Shown one piece after another: positions 21,105 through 33,601 of a stretch of 64,000 nucleotides of DNA. The translations under genes and the position numbers were made by a program. The notes under the pieces were generated by a model, which saw only the letters and a program-made list of their open reading frames with translations, was not told where the DNA came from and did not search any database. Origin of the DNA: Neckera pumila. Taxonomy: Eukaryota > Streptophyta > Bryopsida > Hypnales > Neckeraceae. The number at the start of each line of letters is the position of its first letter. Position 1 is the stretch's first letter. The stretch lies in assembly GCA_963969595.1 (NCBI GenBank), contig OZ018418.1, forward strand, positions 9,987,001-10,051,000. The letters run 5' to 3'.

Positions 21105-22840
21105 TTAGGAATGGTTTTACCAAAGACGTTAGGAAATTCACGTTCAGAACTTGCCAATTTAGACAAATAATCTTTGCAGCATTCTGGAACATTTGTGCAA
21201 TTGCTCATTTTTGAAAATACTGCACAAAATGTAGGTCTCGAATAGTAGTTTGACCTCAATCGAGTACGTTTAGTTAATATCTTTAAGTAGTGTATGCACA
21301 CTGGATGATTTTCATGGAGAGTAGCCCATCCTTAATTATAAGCTTAAGTTATTCAATCTTTTATGTGAGAGAAGTCCAATAATTATAGAGCATCTCGTTT
21401 TGTGGAACAAATTTGAAGAGTTCATATAGGGATTTTTATGTACCGTTTAAAAAAGTTCTGCCAATTTTTCTTCAACGAAACCTATTATTTAATTATATGC
21501 TAATATTAAAATTGAGCCATTCTTGAAGACAATATTACAATTTCTTTTCTTACACTTCATATATATACAAATTTCTAAAATTTGAAAGTCAATGTAAAGA
21601 AATGAAAGTATAAAATGAAACTGGAAAAAAGGTTCTAGGATTTACGGTCTTTCTAACAACTAAAAGACAGTTGCAATAATTGTACGGTAAGTTGAATAGG
21701 TGCTTCGTGCCATCTTTGAAGTGTTTGAGTTCGAGGTCAGCAATTATGAAGACTATTGACCACAACTATAAAGCAAAGAGAAATATAATTGTGCAAATCT
21801 ACAATTAATCATATGGAATGAAAAGCTATAAACTTATTTTTTAAATAATTAAATTGAAATACCATGTATCATATAATTGAAGAAACTTATTTTGTGCTTC
21901 CAACAATATATCAATTTGTGTTGCAATAATTTATAAAAAGCAGTGACCAAAACTTCTAGCAGGTTGGACTTCACTTTATAATTTGTGGACACAATTTGAA
22001 TATGCTAAGAATGTTTCTAAGTACTAATAACCGTTGGATTAAAATTAGAATTATTGGATAGAATTTGAATTTCCTAAAAAGATTTAGACGTGCTGAAACG
22101 ACAGCATTGATAAACCAGCTTGCTACGAAGCTGGCATCATTAAAGGCATTGATTGTAATGACAAACAATGGTAGACCAAGAAACACATGTAAAAAATTCA
22201 TTCCATGGAAAATGTTCATGAAAATCACAACTGCATTTAATTTTGGGCACTTTCATTTCTTTTTTAAAATGCCATGCATTGAAGAGCATGAACCACGTGG
22301 ATTTTTTCTTTAAACACAGTCTACACAAATGCTTATCAAGTACCATACAAATGGACTCCAAAATGTGGAGTGGATCACTATATATATACTCTATACCCCA
22401 GCTTGTGTGACAAAGGGTATAGAATATACATACAGTAATCCACTAAAGATTCTTTAGAAGACTATTTACCTCTCTAGCAATTACAAAAGGGATCCTATTA
22501 TAAAATTGGACCCTGTACTTTAATGACAACCAATATCAGAAGCCATAGAGTTTGAATTTAAAGGGCTTAATGAAACAAAACCGTAAACCCTAAAACTTGT
22601 TTAAAGATTACAATATTCAATTCCAAAATTATTATATACAAAAATACAAATTGAATAAGGTACATGATTATTTTTATTGAATCTGTTTGCTTAATTAGAT
22701 AATATTTTCTAAATTCTAAAGTGACCAGGTAGTATTGCATATGATTAACTACAAAAAAATTTAATTTGTAGAACATACCCAATATGCTAATATATACATG
22801 GTCCTTTATATGTGGAAATGTGAAAGTAACACTCATAAAT
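21105..22840. other. No gene supported
   Basis: AT-rich DNA with only short unrelated frames. I see no repeat shared with other parts of the window. Confidence 0.4.
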
Positions 22841-22844
22841 AATT

Positions 22845-23225
22845 AAGCCTTTTTAAAAATTTTATTTTTACTAGATTCAAAACTCAATTCTCTACTAAAA
22901 AGATTTTGAAGCTCGAAACTTTGTAGTGCAGAAATTTAAAGTTAAAAATTATCAAAGTCAAAAAATGTAGTGAGTCCCGCAATGTGCTGGAAAACTTGTT
23001 TTGTTCACTTTAAATGCAGATATCTTGCAATTTGTGTGGTCAGAAATTTTGGAAGTTTTTGTACACATTCTCATACTAGTTAGGTGTAACATTCTATAGC
23101 TACATGTGTAAATTTCAAATTTTTTCAAGTTTTTTCAAATTTTTTTTTTTCCTATAGAAATGGCAGTTTTGACAAAAAAAGGGCAGGCAGAAAAAGGACC
23201 TGGGTCCTTCAGGGGCTAAAATAGA
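22845..23225 (-). repeat. Repeat R1, copy 1 (inverted)
   Basis: Matches the repeats at 43.69-43.96 and 46.90-47.25 kb in the opposite orientation. Landmarks on this strand: AGTCCCGCAATGTGCTGGAAA, AACTTGTTTTGTTCACTTTAAATGCAGATATC, CACATTCTCATACTAGTTAGGTGTAA and a terminal GGGTCCTTCAGGGGCTAAA. Non-coding. Confidence 0.7.
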
Positions 23226-26200
23226 AAGGTGAAAAATAAATTTGAACATAATTGAAGTCAAAACTTGTGAGAATGGAATGAGTTTTGCATTATGATCATA
23301 GATTTCAGAAATATCAATCATTTAGAACTTGTTGGACCGTAGTGTTCTTATTATACACTTACGTGCATTTTTGAAATCATTCACATGTAGTATAAGTAAG
23401 TGTGCTTAACACAAAATAGATAGCAATCACTCCATCTGTCTCAAAATAAAATTGGTGTTTTGTTTGTATTTTACAAAGGAAACATTGGTTTTCTTTTTAA
23501 ACAAAGGGAGCATTCAATTTTTTAAGATCATTTTGTTCTGTATTACTTTCAAAAGTTAAAGAATGCATAGTATCTGATGATTGAATTTTTCTTATTACAT
23601 GGGATGTATTACAGTTACTTCTACAATCAGGGGTCTTTGCCATGCAAAAAAAACAAAATTTTGTTGATTGTCTTGTGCCTCATCATCTTCACAAACTTAT
23701 CACATACGAATAAATTTAATTACTTCTGTCTTCCGAACCCAATAAAAATAGGTAAGAAAGGACTATAGATATGTGAGATTTCTAATTTTTAAATTCAAAT
23801 TTTAGGTTTTCTTTTATAAAATTAGGTCCTCTACAAGTCAAAATATAGAGCATTTTGTTTTTTAACACCCATGGCTTTTCATGATTTTTGAAGAGTCTTC
23901 ATGACTTGTACATAAAATTTATGACATTGACTTCAAGTGTCATTTAAATTTAGATCGTGGGATATTCATTCACTGTAGATCGGATAATTATGTTAAATAC
24001 ATAATTGGAGTGTTGAGGATAATTCTCATGTCTGTCTGAATTCAGTGAATTTGTCAATAGGTTTAGGAATTGACTCAGCGGATCTTTGATTGAGAACTTC
24101 CCACTTGTAAGCACTGCTGCATGCGTATTAGGTGATTTCCAATGAGCCAATTTTTGGGAACATATGTAAATTCAGCAACGTATATGGCAGTACCTATGAA
24201 TGATTTCAACCTTGGCACTGCACAATAATATTTTGCATTACAAAGAAGCTTTCGCTCTAAAGCTTGACGTCAATTCCACCGTGGACATTCAAATTATTCT
24301 ACTTGTGAATGTGCAAAATCTTATGTAGCACCGCGCTCCTTTGTGGAGAAAAATTAGCTCTGTTGCAAGGCTTAGCTTGTGGGTTTCTTATTTGTGACTG
24401 TAGTTGTCCATACGTACATTGATTGATTTCAGGTATGACAATGCGACATTCAATGATCCATTCGTCACCCTTGTTCAAAATTCCAAGAGCCATGTATAGA
24501 AAACAATTGTTGTTTCCCCTAACTTTTTTAAATCATTCAAGTGATTGCAAGCAAGGATTTTTAGCCAAGAATATGTACAATTGATACTTTTGTTCAGCGG
24601 AACTAAGAATGAAATTGGTACCTTCCAAGGCGTGAAGTGCTAGGACGGTGACTAAAATTGGGAAGCCTGTACTATCAATCTTCCAAGGTGCAGTAGCAGC
24701 ATGCTCATCAGTGGAGATGCAACCCAAACTCAGTTACGTGCGCCTAATTTGATTTTTGTTCATTTTTATTTTTACATAAGCCATTGTTTAGCACCCACCA
24801 TCTTTGCAATGTCCAGTTAATTTCAACCTACACAACAATCCTTGAACATTGTCTACTTAGATAAAAGACAATTAATTTTGGGGAATAACTGATTAAGCTT
24901 AATGTGGATTCATATGAATCACAAAGAGATTAATAGTGAGGACGGTAGAACAATCGAAGAACTAAGAATGATTCTGGTGAGCTTTAGTTTCAAGAAGTAG
25001 GGGTCCATGTATTAACTTACACAACCCTTGAACCATGAGTATTGCATTTATGAACTATGATCAAATCCTTAATAGAATGTTGTTTGGACAAAGTCAATGC
25101 ATATGTATTGTGCAATTTTTTCCTACTTCTTTGTGTAGCTCTAACCTAGAGTGCTCCAAGATGCAAGCATCAGTACCTAACTGATCATTCTTGCTTTTGC
25201 ACATGAATGTCAGTAAACATTTCTAAAAGTTGTTCAATCCTACTTTGACATCCTAACTTGCAACAGAGAAAAGATTAATAAGAAAGGGGAAACAACGATT
25301 GTCTTGTACGGCTCTTGGGATTCTTGCAACATTAAAAATGGCTAAGTTGTGTTGGGCAGGTATATCCCAGCTTGTAAGCTGCAATAAGTTTGGTCAATCA
25401 GCCACAGGCACAAGCATCTCCACATGAGGCAAAAAATGAAGCCAATTATGTAGCCTTCCACGAAACAAGAGATCACCAACATGAATGATGCTCTTGTACA
25501 AATTCAACGTTCAGGCAGCATCTATTATGTGAAGTCATTCCTAAAGACAAGAAGATAGAAAGGAGAGACCGGCAAAAAATATGTTGAATTGGTACTCTAT
25601 TGACCTACTGCACTATTCCTATCAAATTTCATTAATGTTAATCTTATTTCTTTATAACCTAATTAGGTGGTCTTATAAAGTACTTGCGTGGGGCTCATTT
25701 TGTTTCCTACAAGCTTTGCCAGCACAATTTGTATTAGAAAATTGCGACAAGGTTGAAGAATGGGTCCTTCTTCAAAATCAATCATCAGGTGGAAAATCCT
25801 AAAGGCCATGGCTTGTGAGACTCAGAGTTACCGAAACAGCAATTTAAAAGTTTTTGACTACAAACCCCGAGCTCTAATTGGGACCCATAGGGGGAAAACG
25901 CAGGAGTTATACCCCTTGAAAAAATGCAGGAATTTTTTATTTTTCACATATTATTATTATTTTAAATTCTGATTTCATATTTGCAATCAAAGGTCCCAAA
26001 TTAGCTAGGGGAGGTTAACATCTTTCCCTAGACACAACTCAAAATAGGGGCAAGATTTTTTGTTTACCCCCACGAATTCCCGCATTTTTACCTTGCGGGT
26101 CCCAGCTCGGATGCCGGATTTAACGTGTTTTGCCTTACATCATCACCCTAACCTTCAAAATGTGGTGTATTACTTAACCTACTCTTTGAACAAATAAAAT

Positions 26201-26260
26201 GTAAATGTTGTATAATGCTTTAGTCCCTGCATCCAGGAAAGGGCCAAGAAAAGGGTCTAC
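23226..26260. other. No gene supported
   Basis: Three kilobases of AT-rich DNA. Frames are short and lack codon bias or splice partners. Nothing recognised on either strand. Confidence 0.4.
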
Positions 26261-26269
26261 AAGTTTGCG

Positions 26270-27340
26270 GGCAATTATGGATTTTGTACACTAAAATAAA
26301 CTTTGAAGTCCTTTATCTTACTCAATTTTCAATAATTAAAAAAAAAAAAAAATCCAAGGATGTAGATTATTTATTACAACATTGCCACCATTGGGATCAG
26401 CATTTTTCAGTTCCATAATTAAATTCTTGACAATTTTGTATTTTGAATCATTTTCTACTACTATCTACTTACTATTTTTTTCCTATATGTTGGACAATTT
26501 CAAATGAAGTGAAAATTTTCAAGCATGTAGCCAACTTGTCTAGGAAAAAGAATCCAGAAAAGTACCATCATTTTGGAATGTTTTTAATAAAAAAGTGAGC
26601 TTGTGGAGTGCTGCTGCCCTGTTTTTTGCAATTCCCAAAACATGGTTTTAGTAACTTTGAATGCTTATACCTTGCAATCCAGGCGGTGGAAATTCCTGAA
26701 ATTTTTAACATATGTTCTCAAGTCACTATACTACAAGATCCTATGATTACAAGTGCCAAATTTTTTATCTTTTCAAAATTGGATACTTGTATTCAAAATG
26801 ATAGTTTTTGAGCGTTTTCGGTGAAAACATAGTCATGGAACTTTAGGGGTTACATGAACCTTTTTTGCAAAAATGAGTAGCAATCTATGTGGTACAGTCA
26901 AGTTGCTATACTTTCCTTTGCGCTGCTCAATTCCAGATGAATCCAAAAAATCTTAAGCATGTACTAAACTTGTCAAGGAAAAAAAATTCCAAAGAAGCAC
27001 CATGATTTTGGACATTCATTCATAGGAATGTGGGCATCTGTAGTGTAGCACCCTTGTTTTCCAGAGGGCCAAAAAAATGCTTTCATTGAATTTCAATGTT
27101 GGAAGTTGCAATCCATGGCTCCACGCGGTGGAAACTTCTAAAAAGTTTACCACATGTTTTCAGTTCACCATAGTAGAAAACTTTTCGGTATATGTGAGAA
27201 AAAAAAAAAAATCCCCAAGAATTGGGTACTTGTACTCAGAATGACATGTGTTCAGTATTTCAGTGAAAACATATTCATTGAACTTGAGGGGGTTCAATGA
27301 CTGGTCAGCAATTTTTGTTTCCCAAGAGCTTTCATGCCTT
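26270..27340 (+). repeat. Repeat R2, copies 2 (26270-26860) and 3 (26905-27300)
   Basis: Copy 2 matches 19.88-20.37 kb in inverted orientation. Copy 3 is a diverged direct repeat of the second half of copy 2: CAAGCATGTAGCCAACTTG is answered by TAAGCATGTACTAAACTTG, and both end with GTGAAAACATA...CATGGAACTT-like sequence and GGGGTT. R2 thus stands 5' of element B just as copy 1 stands 5' of element A, in the same orientation relative to each gene. Confidence 0.65.
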
Positions 27341-27350
27341 ACCCTAAAGC

Positions 27351-27412
27351 CCACAACCCTGAACCCTACCCTAATACTGAATCCTATACCCTAACCAAAC
27401 CCTGAACCTTTT
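27351..27412. repeat. Degenerate ACCCTAA-like run
   Basis: Irregular ACCCTAAA, ACCCTGAACC and ACCCTAACC words. The spacing is irregular, so this is not a telomere array. Confidence 0.4.
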
Positions 27413-27599
27413 TGCCATACCTCAAAAACCTGACCTGACCATGTACAGTCGTACAACACTTGGATTCCTTCCGTTACTTTTTCTGTAGCCGCCAATGGAT
27501 TGAACTTTTACTGACAATAGTTTTTGGGAAATGGGATCTTCTTAGTGCGGTGGAAAAGCTGTAAAGAATGACATAATTGTTCAGCCGAAATTGGAATTG

Positions 27600-28400
27600 G
27601 AAGATTCTACGTCGTCAGCATTGAATGCTTACAGCTGCCAGCGGCAGTGAAAAGTGCCTATCTATTTTTATTTGGCCTTGAAGATGACTTTTTGAAAATC
27701 CCGCGTACATTCCCTCGCTTACCTTTCCGCGTACCATTCTCACTCTTGTCGTCCCGCAGTTGTCCATCAATCCGTTTCTCTGCCAGCGACAGGGTTCCAT
27801 CATCTCTTTCTCGTTGTCGCCGCCCACATTCACAGGCCTCCTTCACTTCTCGCAATATGTCTCATTTCCGTGCTTTCAGAGCTCTTTCCATTTGGTTTCT
27901 TAGGCTCTAGCTCATCTGCATTTTGATTTCGTAGGAGCTGTTGCCGTAGTGTCACTTCACAAATTCGGGGTCTGTTTTGCTCGCTGCTTCGGTTCACGAG
28001 ATTCTGGGTATGCAGTAGTTCTTTTTGTATTCTCAACTGGAGGTGTCCCTGTTTTGCATTACACATTTTATTCTGCACAGTGCATTCCTCTTGCCCGTGT
28101 TGAAATGGATCCTTCTTCCAATCTCTTCTAAGCATTTGCAGTATTGGATGTCACAAATCATGAAGTTATCATGTAGTTGCGTTGTAGGAATTTTATGTTT
28201 TTTTTTTTGCATTGCGTTTGATGTTTGCGATGTTTCAGATTGGTTTGGATTTTCTGTTGTTACTTGTGATCAACCTTGCACCAGCGTCTACAGGCAATTC
28301 GGTTGCTTACGGTATCCTGAGAATGTGAGACAGCTCGACATTGTCGGCGAAATTCCCGGGATTGAATCTGATGAACTATATAATGTGACGCCCCGTGAAA
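27600..28400 (+). other. Presumed 5' leader of element B
   Basis: GC-richer block (27,700-27,860) followed by pyrimidine-rich DNA, placed between repeat R2 and the palindrome cluster of element B, as the leader-like block is for element A. Several overlapping frames of 60-147 codons exist but none is recognisable. I treat it as an untranslated first exon and promoter-proximal region. Confidence 0.3.
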
Positions 28401-28414
28401 TGCGGGATGGACAT

Positions 28415-29045
28415 TTAACTCGATTTGAGTTAACTAATAAGCCTAGCAATATCCACATCGTAACATGAGATTCAACTCGAACCGAGTTAAGTGGAGTATA
28501 CTGGTTCAACACAACCCGAGTTATATCATCACGGAATAACAACTATCTAAATACGGTCCATGTCTCACCAAAGTTAACTCGACACAAGTTAAATAGTCAT
28601 GGTGTGATAGTTCTTTAGATGCATATTAGTTGTCGTTGGGTTCAACTCGAGCCGAGTTAGATACCTCCAGAATTTACCAAACTTGGGCTCGCTTGTGTGC
28701 TTGGATTGGTTGACATGTTGGATCATGTCAACAAGTTCACTGGTGATGGATGTCACGTCTGTGAAATCAGATTCAGTCTACTTGTTATCAATTCTGTTTC
28801 CTGTCCAATTGGTCTGATGTCTGCGGGTGATTTGAGACTAAGGATATTTTATAGTATGTCCTATGTTCTGCTGCTGCTGTCTTCAACTCAACTTAAGTTA
28901 AATGAGCTATGTCGGACGTGATCAGCCTCTGGATAATCTTCTCTATTGTGTCCAGTATATAGAGGACTCATACTGTTGTACTCGGTGACTAAGAAATGCT
29001 GCAGTAGCTTAGATTTTGGTAGTGGCTTAACTCGCCTCCAGTTGA
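28415..29045. repeat. Palindromic sites B1-B7
   Basis: Seven sites: 28415-28433 (TTAACTCGATTTGAGTTAA), 28471-28490, 28505-28523, 28574-28592 (TTAACTCGACACAAGTTAA), 28641-28659 (TTCAACTCGAGCCGAGTTA), 28882-28901 and 29027-29045 (TTAACTCGCCTCCAGTTGA). All fit TTAACTCG-N3-CGAGTTAA with zero to four changes. The cluster ends about 65 bp before the acceptor (GCGTAG) of the first coding exon, so it lies in a presumed 5' intron. Confidence 0.85.
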
Positions 29046-29122
29046 TTTTGTTGATAGCTCCTGGGCCTGCATTGTGAATCATATTCCTTCACTGAACATC
29101 ACATTTTCTGTGCGTAGGGATT

Positions 29123-31989
29123 ATGGATGCTTTCCGACGGCCTGTCGTGGATTATTCTTTGGATGAAGGTGAGGTGGAGAATACGCAGCTTGAAGACATC
29201 ATCGTACGTGACTGTGATGGTGTCCCGCATCGACTTTGGAGCACAAAGATTGTTCTTCTACACAATGCCAATGGTCAGCCTGTGGCTGAGGGAATCTGTC
29301 ACAGCGTGAATTCTGATCACGTTGTTGGTAGCGATGGTCCTCTAGGAGATTCACTTGTTGCAGTTCAGATTTCAAAGTCGCTACAGGTTGAGGATGTTCC
29401 TGAAGACTGGAAGTACTTACTTTGTGCATGGCCAATTACTCGTGTCTTTCTGAATGGGGCATGTTTGAGCGATCACGAGGTTCGCGACAAGTACAATCGT
29501 CATCTGGCTAGACTGTTGCAGCCGTCATCGTCAACTGCGAGACTATATACGAGCATTGTCAGGAATGCTCCACCTCCTTAAAGTTGTGTGAAAGCCGACA
29601 ATCTTCTCACTCATGAATCTGTCAATTCCGTGTCGAGCAAGACGTGTTGTTCAAACAACTGTGTCCAACATTTTCCTAGAGAGAAGATTCGTGCCTTCCG
29701 TGAGCATATGTACCACAAGATGACCTTTGAATTCCGTTACCACATGAAGTTGGACGTGCATCGGGAGGTCCACCGTGAGAGTCAAGGTAAGAGAGTGGTC
29801 ACTCTTGAAGGGATCGAGGTCTGTACGGCGGCATGGCAGCATATTGCAGGTGTCTCGGAGACAACCTTCCATTGTTTTTAGGGATATGCTGCTAGAGGTG
29901 ATCAAGCTCAATCACATGGAAATTTGGGCACGCAAAAATCTCGGAAGTATTTGTTGCAGGCCGCTGCGACATTGAAGTATTTGCTTGAGAAGTCGGCTGA
30001 CCACATGCCGCATCGTACGCACACTCTTCCTTCTGGAGAAAAGATCGTGTCCAAGGTTCTGCCGGCCACCTTCACATGGAAGAATGTACTCTCTGACGTC
30101 AACGCAACAAATGCTATGTTTGGGCTGAAGGACGTCTCCACCTCAAGCATCAGCAAAATTAGGAAATTGAATTTTCCTGAGTACTCCATGAAGAAGCCCG
30201 GAGATAATTTTGCTTGTTGCGCGGACTATGATAGATTTCAAGCTCAGAGAAGGACCGCCCCCATTGGATTGCGACAGAAGTGGAACCATCTTTTGGACAA
30301 GCATAATACATGTGCTCAAGCTCATCAAGATAGTTATTATGCAAATCGGTACAAGTCAACTGCATACCCTCATGAATGCTTGACAATCATGCATGACAAA
30401 ATGGATCATGCCAAAACGGCGTCTCCTGTGTTCTTCCATAAGAGCAAGCAACTTGATGGACTCACAAAGTTGCCGGTCTTGGTCACTGGAATGATTGCTC
30501 ACGGGCATGGCGACGTACGTTATGCACATTATGGTCTAGATATCTTCTTGCACGACTCAAACTACACAGTGGGTTCACTAGCTAAGCTGTTACGAGACCT
30601 TGAACTCCCTCCAAAGTACTCCTCCAGGGAGTTGTTTGTTGGGTCGGGCTTTGCTCCTTTATTTGAAGCGGTGCTGAAAGGAGCTGAAATGTGCAACTCA
30701 TCACTTCGGCCACCGCCAAAGTCCCGATTGGAGCGACTCCCCTTCCTCCGGTTCTCAATGCTCAAATGGACAACGCTACAGGAGACAACAAAAATTGATA
30801 TGTGTTCGCATTTTGGTCTCTCCTCATTGTAAAGAAGATATTCCGAGAAGTGTATGTAAGTTTTATGTTGGTCGGTCATACGTACGACGACATCGATGCT
30901 TTGTTTGGCAGATGGAGCATGTAGTTGAAGAAAGAAAGCTTCTCCACCATCCCAGCCCTCATGAAATCCTTCATGGATGTGGATTCTATGCCTACCATTC
31001 CTCACTTGATCGAGGAGGTACCAGATTTCAAAGCCTTTATAGAAGGCTCCTTTTTGGAAGGGGATGAAGCACTTGTTGGCCACACCAAAGCACAACAGTA
31101 CAAGTTCTATTTGAACTCAACGGGTGTTCCGATCATGAAGTACAAGAGGTACTGCACGGATAGTAATTGGCTCCCAGAGGAAGGGGGGATCAAATTGAGG
31201 AAAGAAGACTCAGAAGGGTGGAGTCTATGGCCTCGTGGAGAGCCAGTGCTTGTCGCCCACCTTCCAATGAGGGGTATGGATGACATTTCCAAGGGGATTT
31301 TTGGGTTCATCAAGTATTGGGAGGCATTATGCAATGAAGACGAGAGTGGAGAGTATAGGAGATGCTTTGAGCATTTGGTGTTCTATTGGCGGGCAGTAAA
31401 AGCATGTTTGTTGGAGCCTATTGTACCATTTGAACTGCTGAAAGAGGGCTTCTGGCCTTCTACCCGACTGGAAGCATTTGAGGAGGACAAATTTGATGAC
31501 AATGGTGAAGCTCGTGAGGAATTTGCTGAGGATGATGTCTTCGTGCGGCAATGTCGTGGTTGTCCCTTGCCATCTTTCCGAGTGGGTCATGATGTTGAGA
31601 AAGATTTTTTTGTCGCCCTTCGACTTGCTGATGGTGATACAAACCCCGTATGGATTGCTAGAGCTTTATCTGCCCCTTTTACGAACCCGGAGCATCCGAA
31701 TTGTATCTTGATTTAGTACTTTAAGCCAACGGCACAAGGGAGAAATGTTCAAGAATTTTACAATGGTTGGGACTCTGTTTAGGGATTGCGTTGGAAAGTG
31801 GACGAGGCCCAAGAACCTCTTTGGCAGGACACAAATGCTCTCATCACCGCATGGAGGTCTAAGGTTAAGAAAGACATAGTGGAATGTGTCCTTCGAATCC
31901 CTGTAGCTCAAGTTGATGTCATCAACGAGAGTTTGTGTTTGTATGATTCTGATCGAGCATGCACCGCATTTTTTAGAGATACTTTGTAG
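29123..31989 (+). pseudogene. Element B: DUF7869-like transposon protein
   Basis: One protein of about 955 codons, starting at ATG 29123 just after an intron acceptor. Order: acidic N-terminus; Cys motif CCSNNC near residue 175; a putative helix-turn-helix near 235 (AWQHIAGVSETTF, then RG..SHGN..QKSRK); FPEYSMKKPGDNFA; HDKMDHAKTASPVFFHKS; TGMIAHGHGDVRYAHYGLD; an Asp-bearing AQMDNATGDNKN and GHTYDDIDALFGRW near 585; PTIPHLIEEVPDFKAF; a C-terminal part with FRVG and WIARAL. The MDN and HTxDDID blocks resemble the catalytic strands of RNase H-like transposases, but this is inference. Stops at 29579 (TAA), 29879, 30922, 31714 and 31780 (TAG) and 30796 (TGA), and a frameshift near 30740, show it is dead. 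Copies C, D and E give the lost residues. Confidence 0.75.
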
Positions 31990-32399
31990 TATTTCAAGCT
32001 AAATTTGGTAGTTAGTATTCTATGGTCCGTATGTTTTGGCATAAGTAGAGGCAATTTTATGTGATTTTATATCCTATATTGTAGAGTAGGTGGTGTGGAT
32101 TGGAGTAAGGTGATTGGATTTTATAGAGTTGTTTTGGAAGTATTTCTATATTTTATGTGTAGTCATTTGCGTAGCAAGTGCACTTTTTTATATTATTTAA
32201 TAAATTTTTCATTCAATGATACATGTGTTATTGGGTATGTTGGCATCATTTCATTATCAGATTATGTAACTAAATTATGTCTTTTAAAAATACAGTACAA
32301 GTTATAAAAATTTGTTAGTGGCTAAGACCACTTGTCACGATTTTGGATAGCGGGCCGACTGGTTGTTTAACTTTTCTGCTTGTAAAGTTCACTCAGCAA

Positions 32400-32758
32400 C
32401 ACCAAGTCATGTGTATCTCATAGCCGCTCATACAATTTCAATGGAAAATCGAACTCGGACCACCTGGATGAGATAAATAGCCTCTTACAACCAACCGTTC
32501 AGCTCATGATTTGGTGTCCAAAGTCGACCATACAACGTATTTATATGGAAATGACTATTGCCACTTTGATAAGTAATTAGCCCGGCACATACAAATTGCC
32601 TAAGACTCCCATTTTAATGGAAATTGCAGGTATAAACTAAAGAATTTAGTTCCTCTGAACTTATATTCATTTCCACTCGAGTTCAATTTTTGAGGCACAA
32701 AATAGGACATTGTTATTTTGGGAGGTCCCCTATCTCCCAAAGTAATGAATATGATGTT
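32400..32758 (+). repeat. Repeat R4, copy 1
   Basis: About 350 bp matching 59,200-59,535 (inverted) and in part 54,546-54,700. Landmarks: TATCTCATAG, AATAAATAGCCTC, CCATTTTAATGGAAATT, GAATTTAGTTCC, TTGTTATTTTGGGAGGTCCC and the common end TGAATATGATGTT, after which the three copies diverge. Non-coding; a SINE or MITE, class unknown. Confidence 0.65.
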
Positions 32759-33601
32759 ATTTTGGAATTGAACTACAGATGTCATTGTATCGTAGTGCTA
32801 GTGTGCGATTTTGTGAAAGCAAACTATCGTGGAGAGAACGCAACAATAAAAAAAGATAAGTGGAGGTTCACTTTAGCAAACTACAAGAGAAGACCAGGTA
32901 TTATATGCCGTAATAGCTTTGCATTTCCAAAGCATTGTACGCAAGTCTTCTATTGTAATGCCAGGGAAGCTCCAGGTTGGGAACTTGTTCTCAGGAAAGA
33001 AGTGAGAGGTAGACGAGTGCTACCAAATGAGGACGGCAAATCGGAACCATAAATGTTCAGGATGGGTGCAGATGAAGATTTTGAAGGGCTGCGTCTAGAA
33101 AGTGAAGTTGGCGAGGGGCCGCAAGCAACGGTGAACACAGAGCAAAATGTTCTTTTGGAAGAGGTGCTGGTTAGAAGGAGGCAGAGAACCCATAACGGTA
33201 TGGTAGGCCTTGACTTTGTTGGTGGGCGGCGAGGACATTGTGGTTGAGGCAAACCACCCGACAATCGTACTGTTGTTGGTTGGGGAAGGGGTGCAGGTCT
33301 TGGCAAACAATGTAGTCATGTTCCAGCAGAAAGAGCCGCAGATGACGGCAGGACTGCTTTTGCCGAGGACAGAGATGAGGAAGACTTGATGTACGCGGAA
33401 AATTTGGGAATGAATCCAAAATTTGAGGTTAGGGAAAGAGAAGAGGAAGTAATTGGTAAGAGAAGACGTAAGCAGCTTCGATTGGATTCTAGTTGCAATC
33501 GTAACATGATAGAAGATAGCAGAGGAGATGAACAATGGAGCAGGGGAAGTGATGAAAGTATGTCGCCTGCACTAGACAACAATGAGGGGAATTTAGTGTA
33601 G
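32759..33601 (+). pseudogene. Orphan C-terminal part of a TNP2 gene (DUF4216-like)
   Basis: A frame open from about 32,690 reads LNYRCHCIVVLVCDFVKANYRG, then WRFTLANYKR, KHCTQVFYCNAREAPGW and LVLRKEVRGRR. This order (VVL-x-C-x-W-like, FTLVNF, A-Q-QVFY, W-x-VVL) is that of DUF4216, found C-terminal to TNP2 in plant CACTA elements. The frame continues past TAA (33050) and TGA (33247) to 33601 through a Gly/Arg segment (GWGRGAGLGK), acidic stretches and a basic KRRRK. No transposase core is present nearby, so this is a fragment of a second CACTA element, fused to or interrupted by repeat R4 at its 5' side. Confidence 0.6.

Noticed and set aside
27351..27412. Interstitial telomere
   Set aside because: ACCCTAA-like words are irregular and mixed with ACCCTGAA; no array of the plant repeat.
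15238..29045. Palindrome clusters as a CRISPR array
   Set aside because: Spacing is irregular (34 bp to over 1 kb), units are palindromic and diverged, and the setting is a plant genome without cas genes.
30562..31095. Minus-strand frame of 177 codons
   Set aside because: Antisense to the DUF7869-like core of element B, which is matched by copies C, D and E on their own coding strands.
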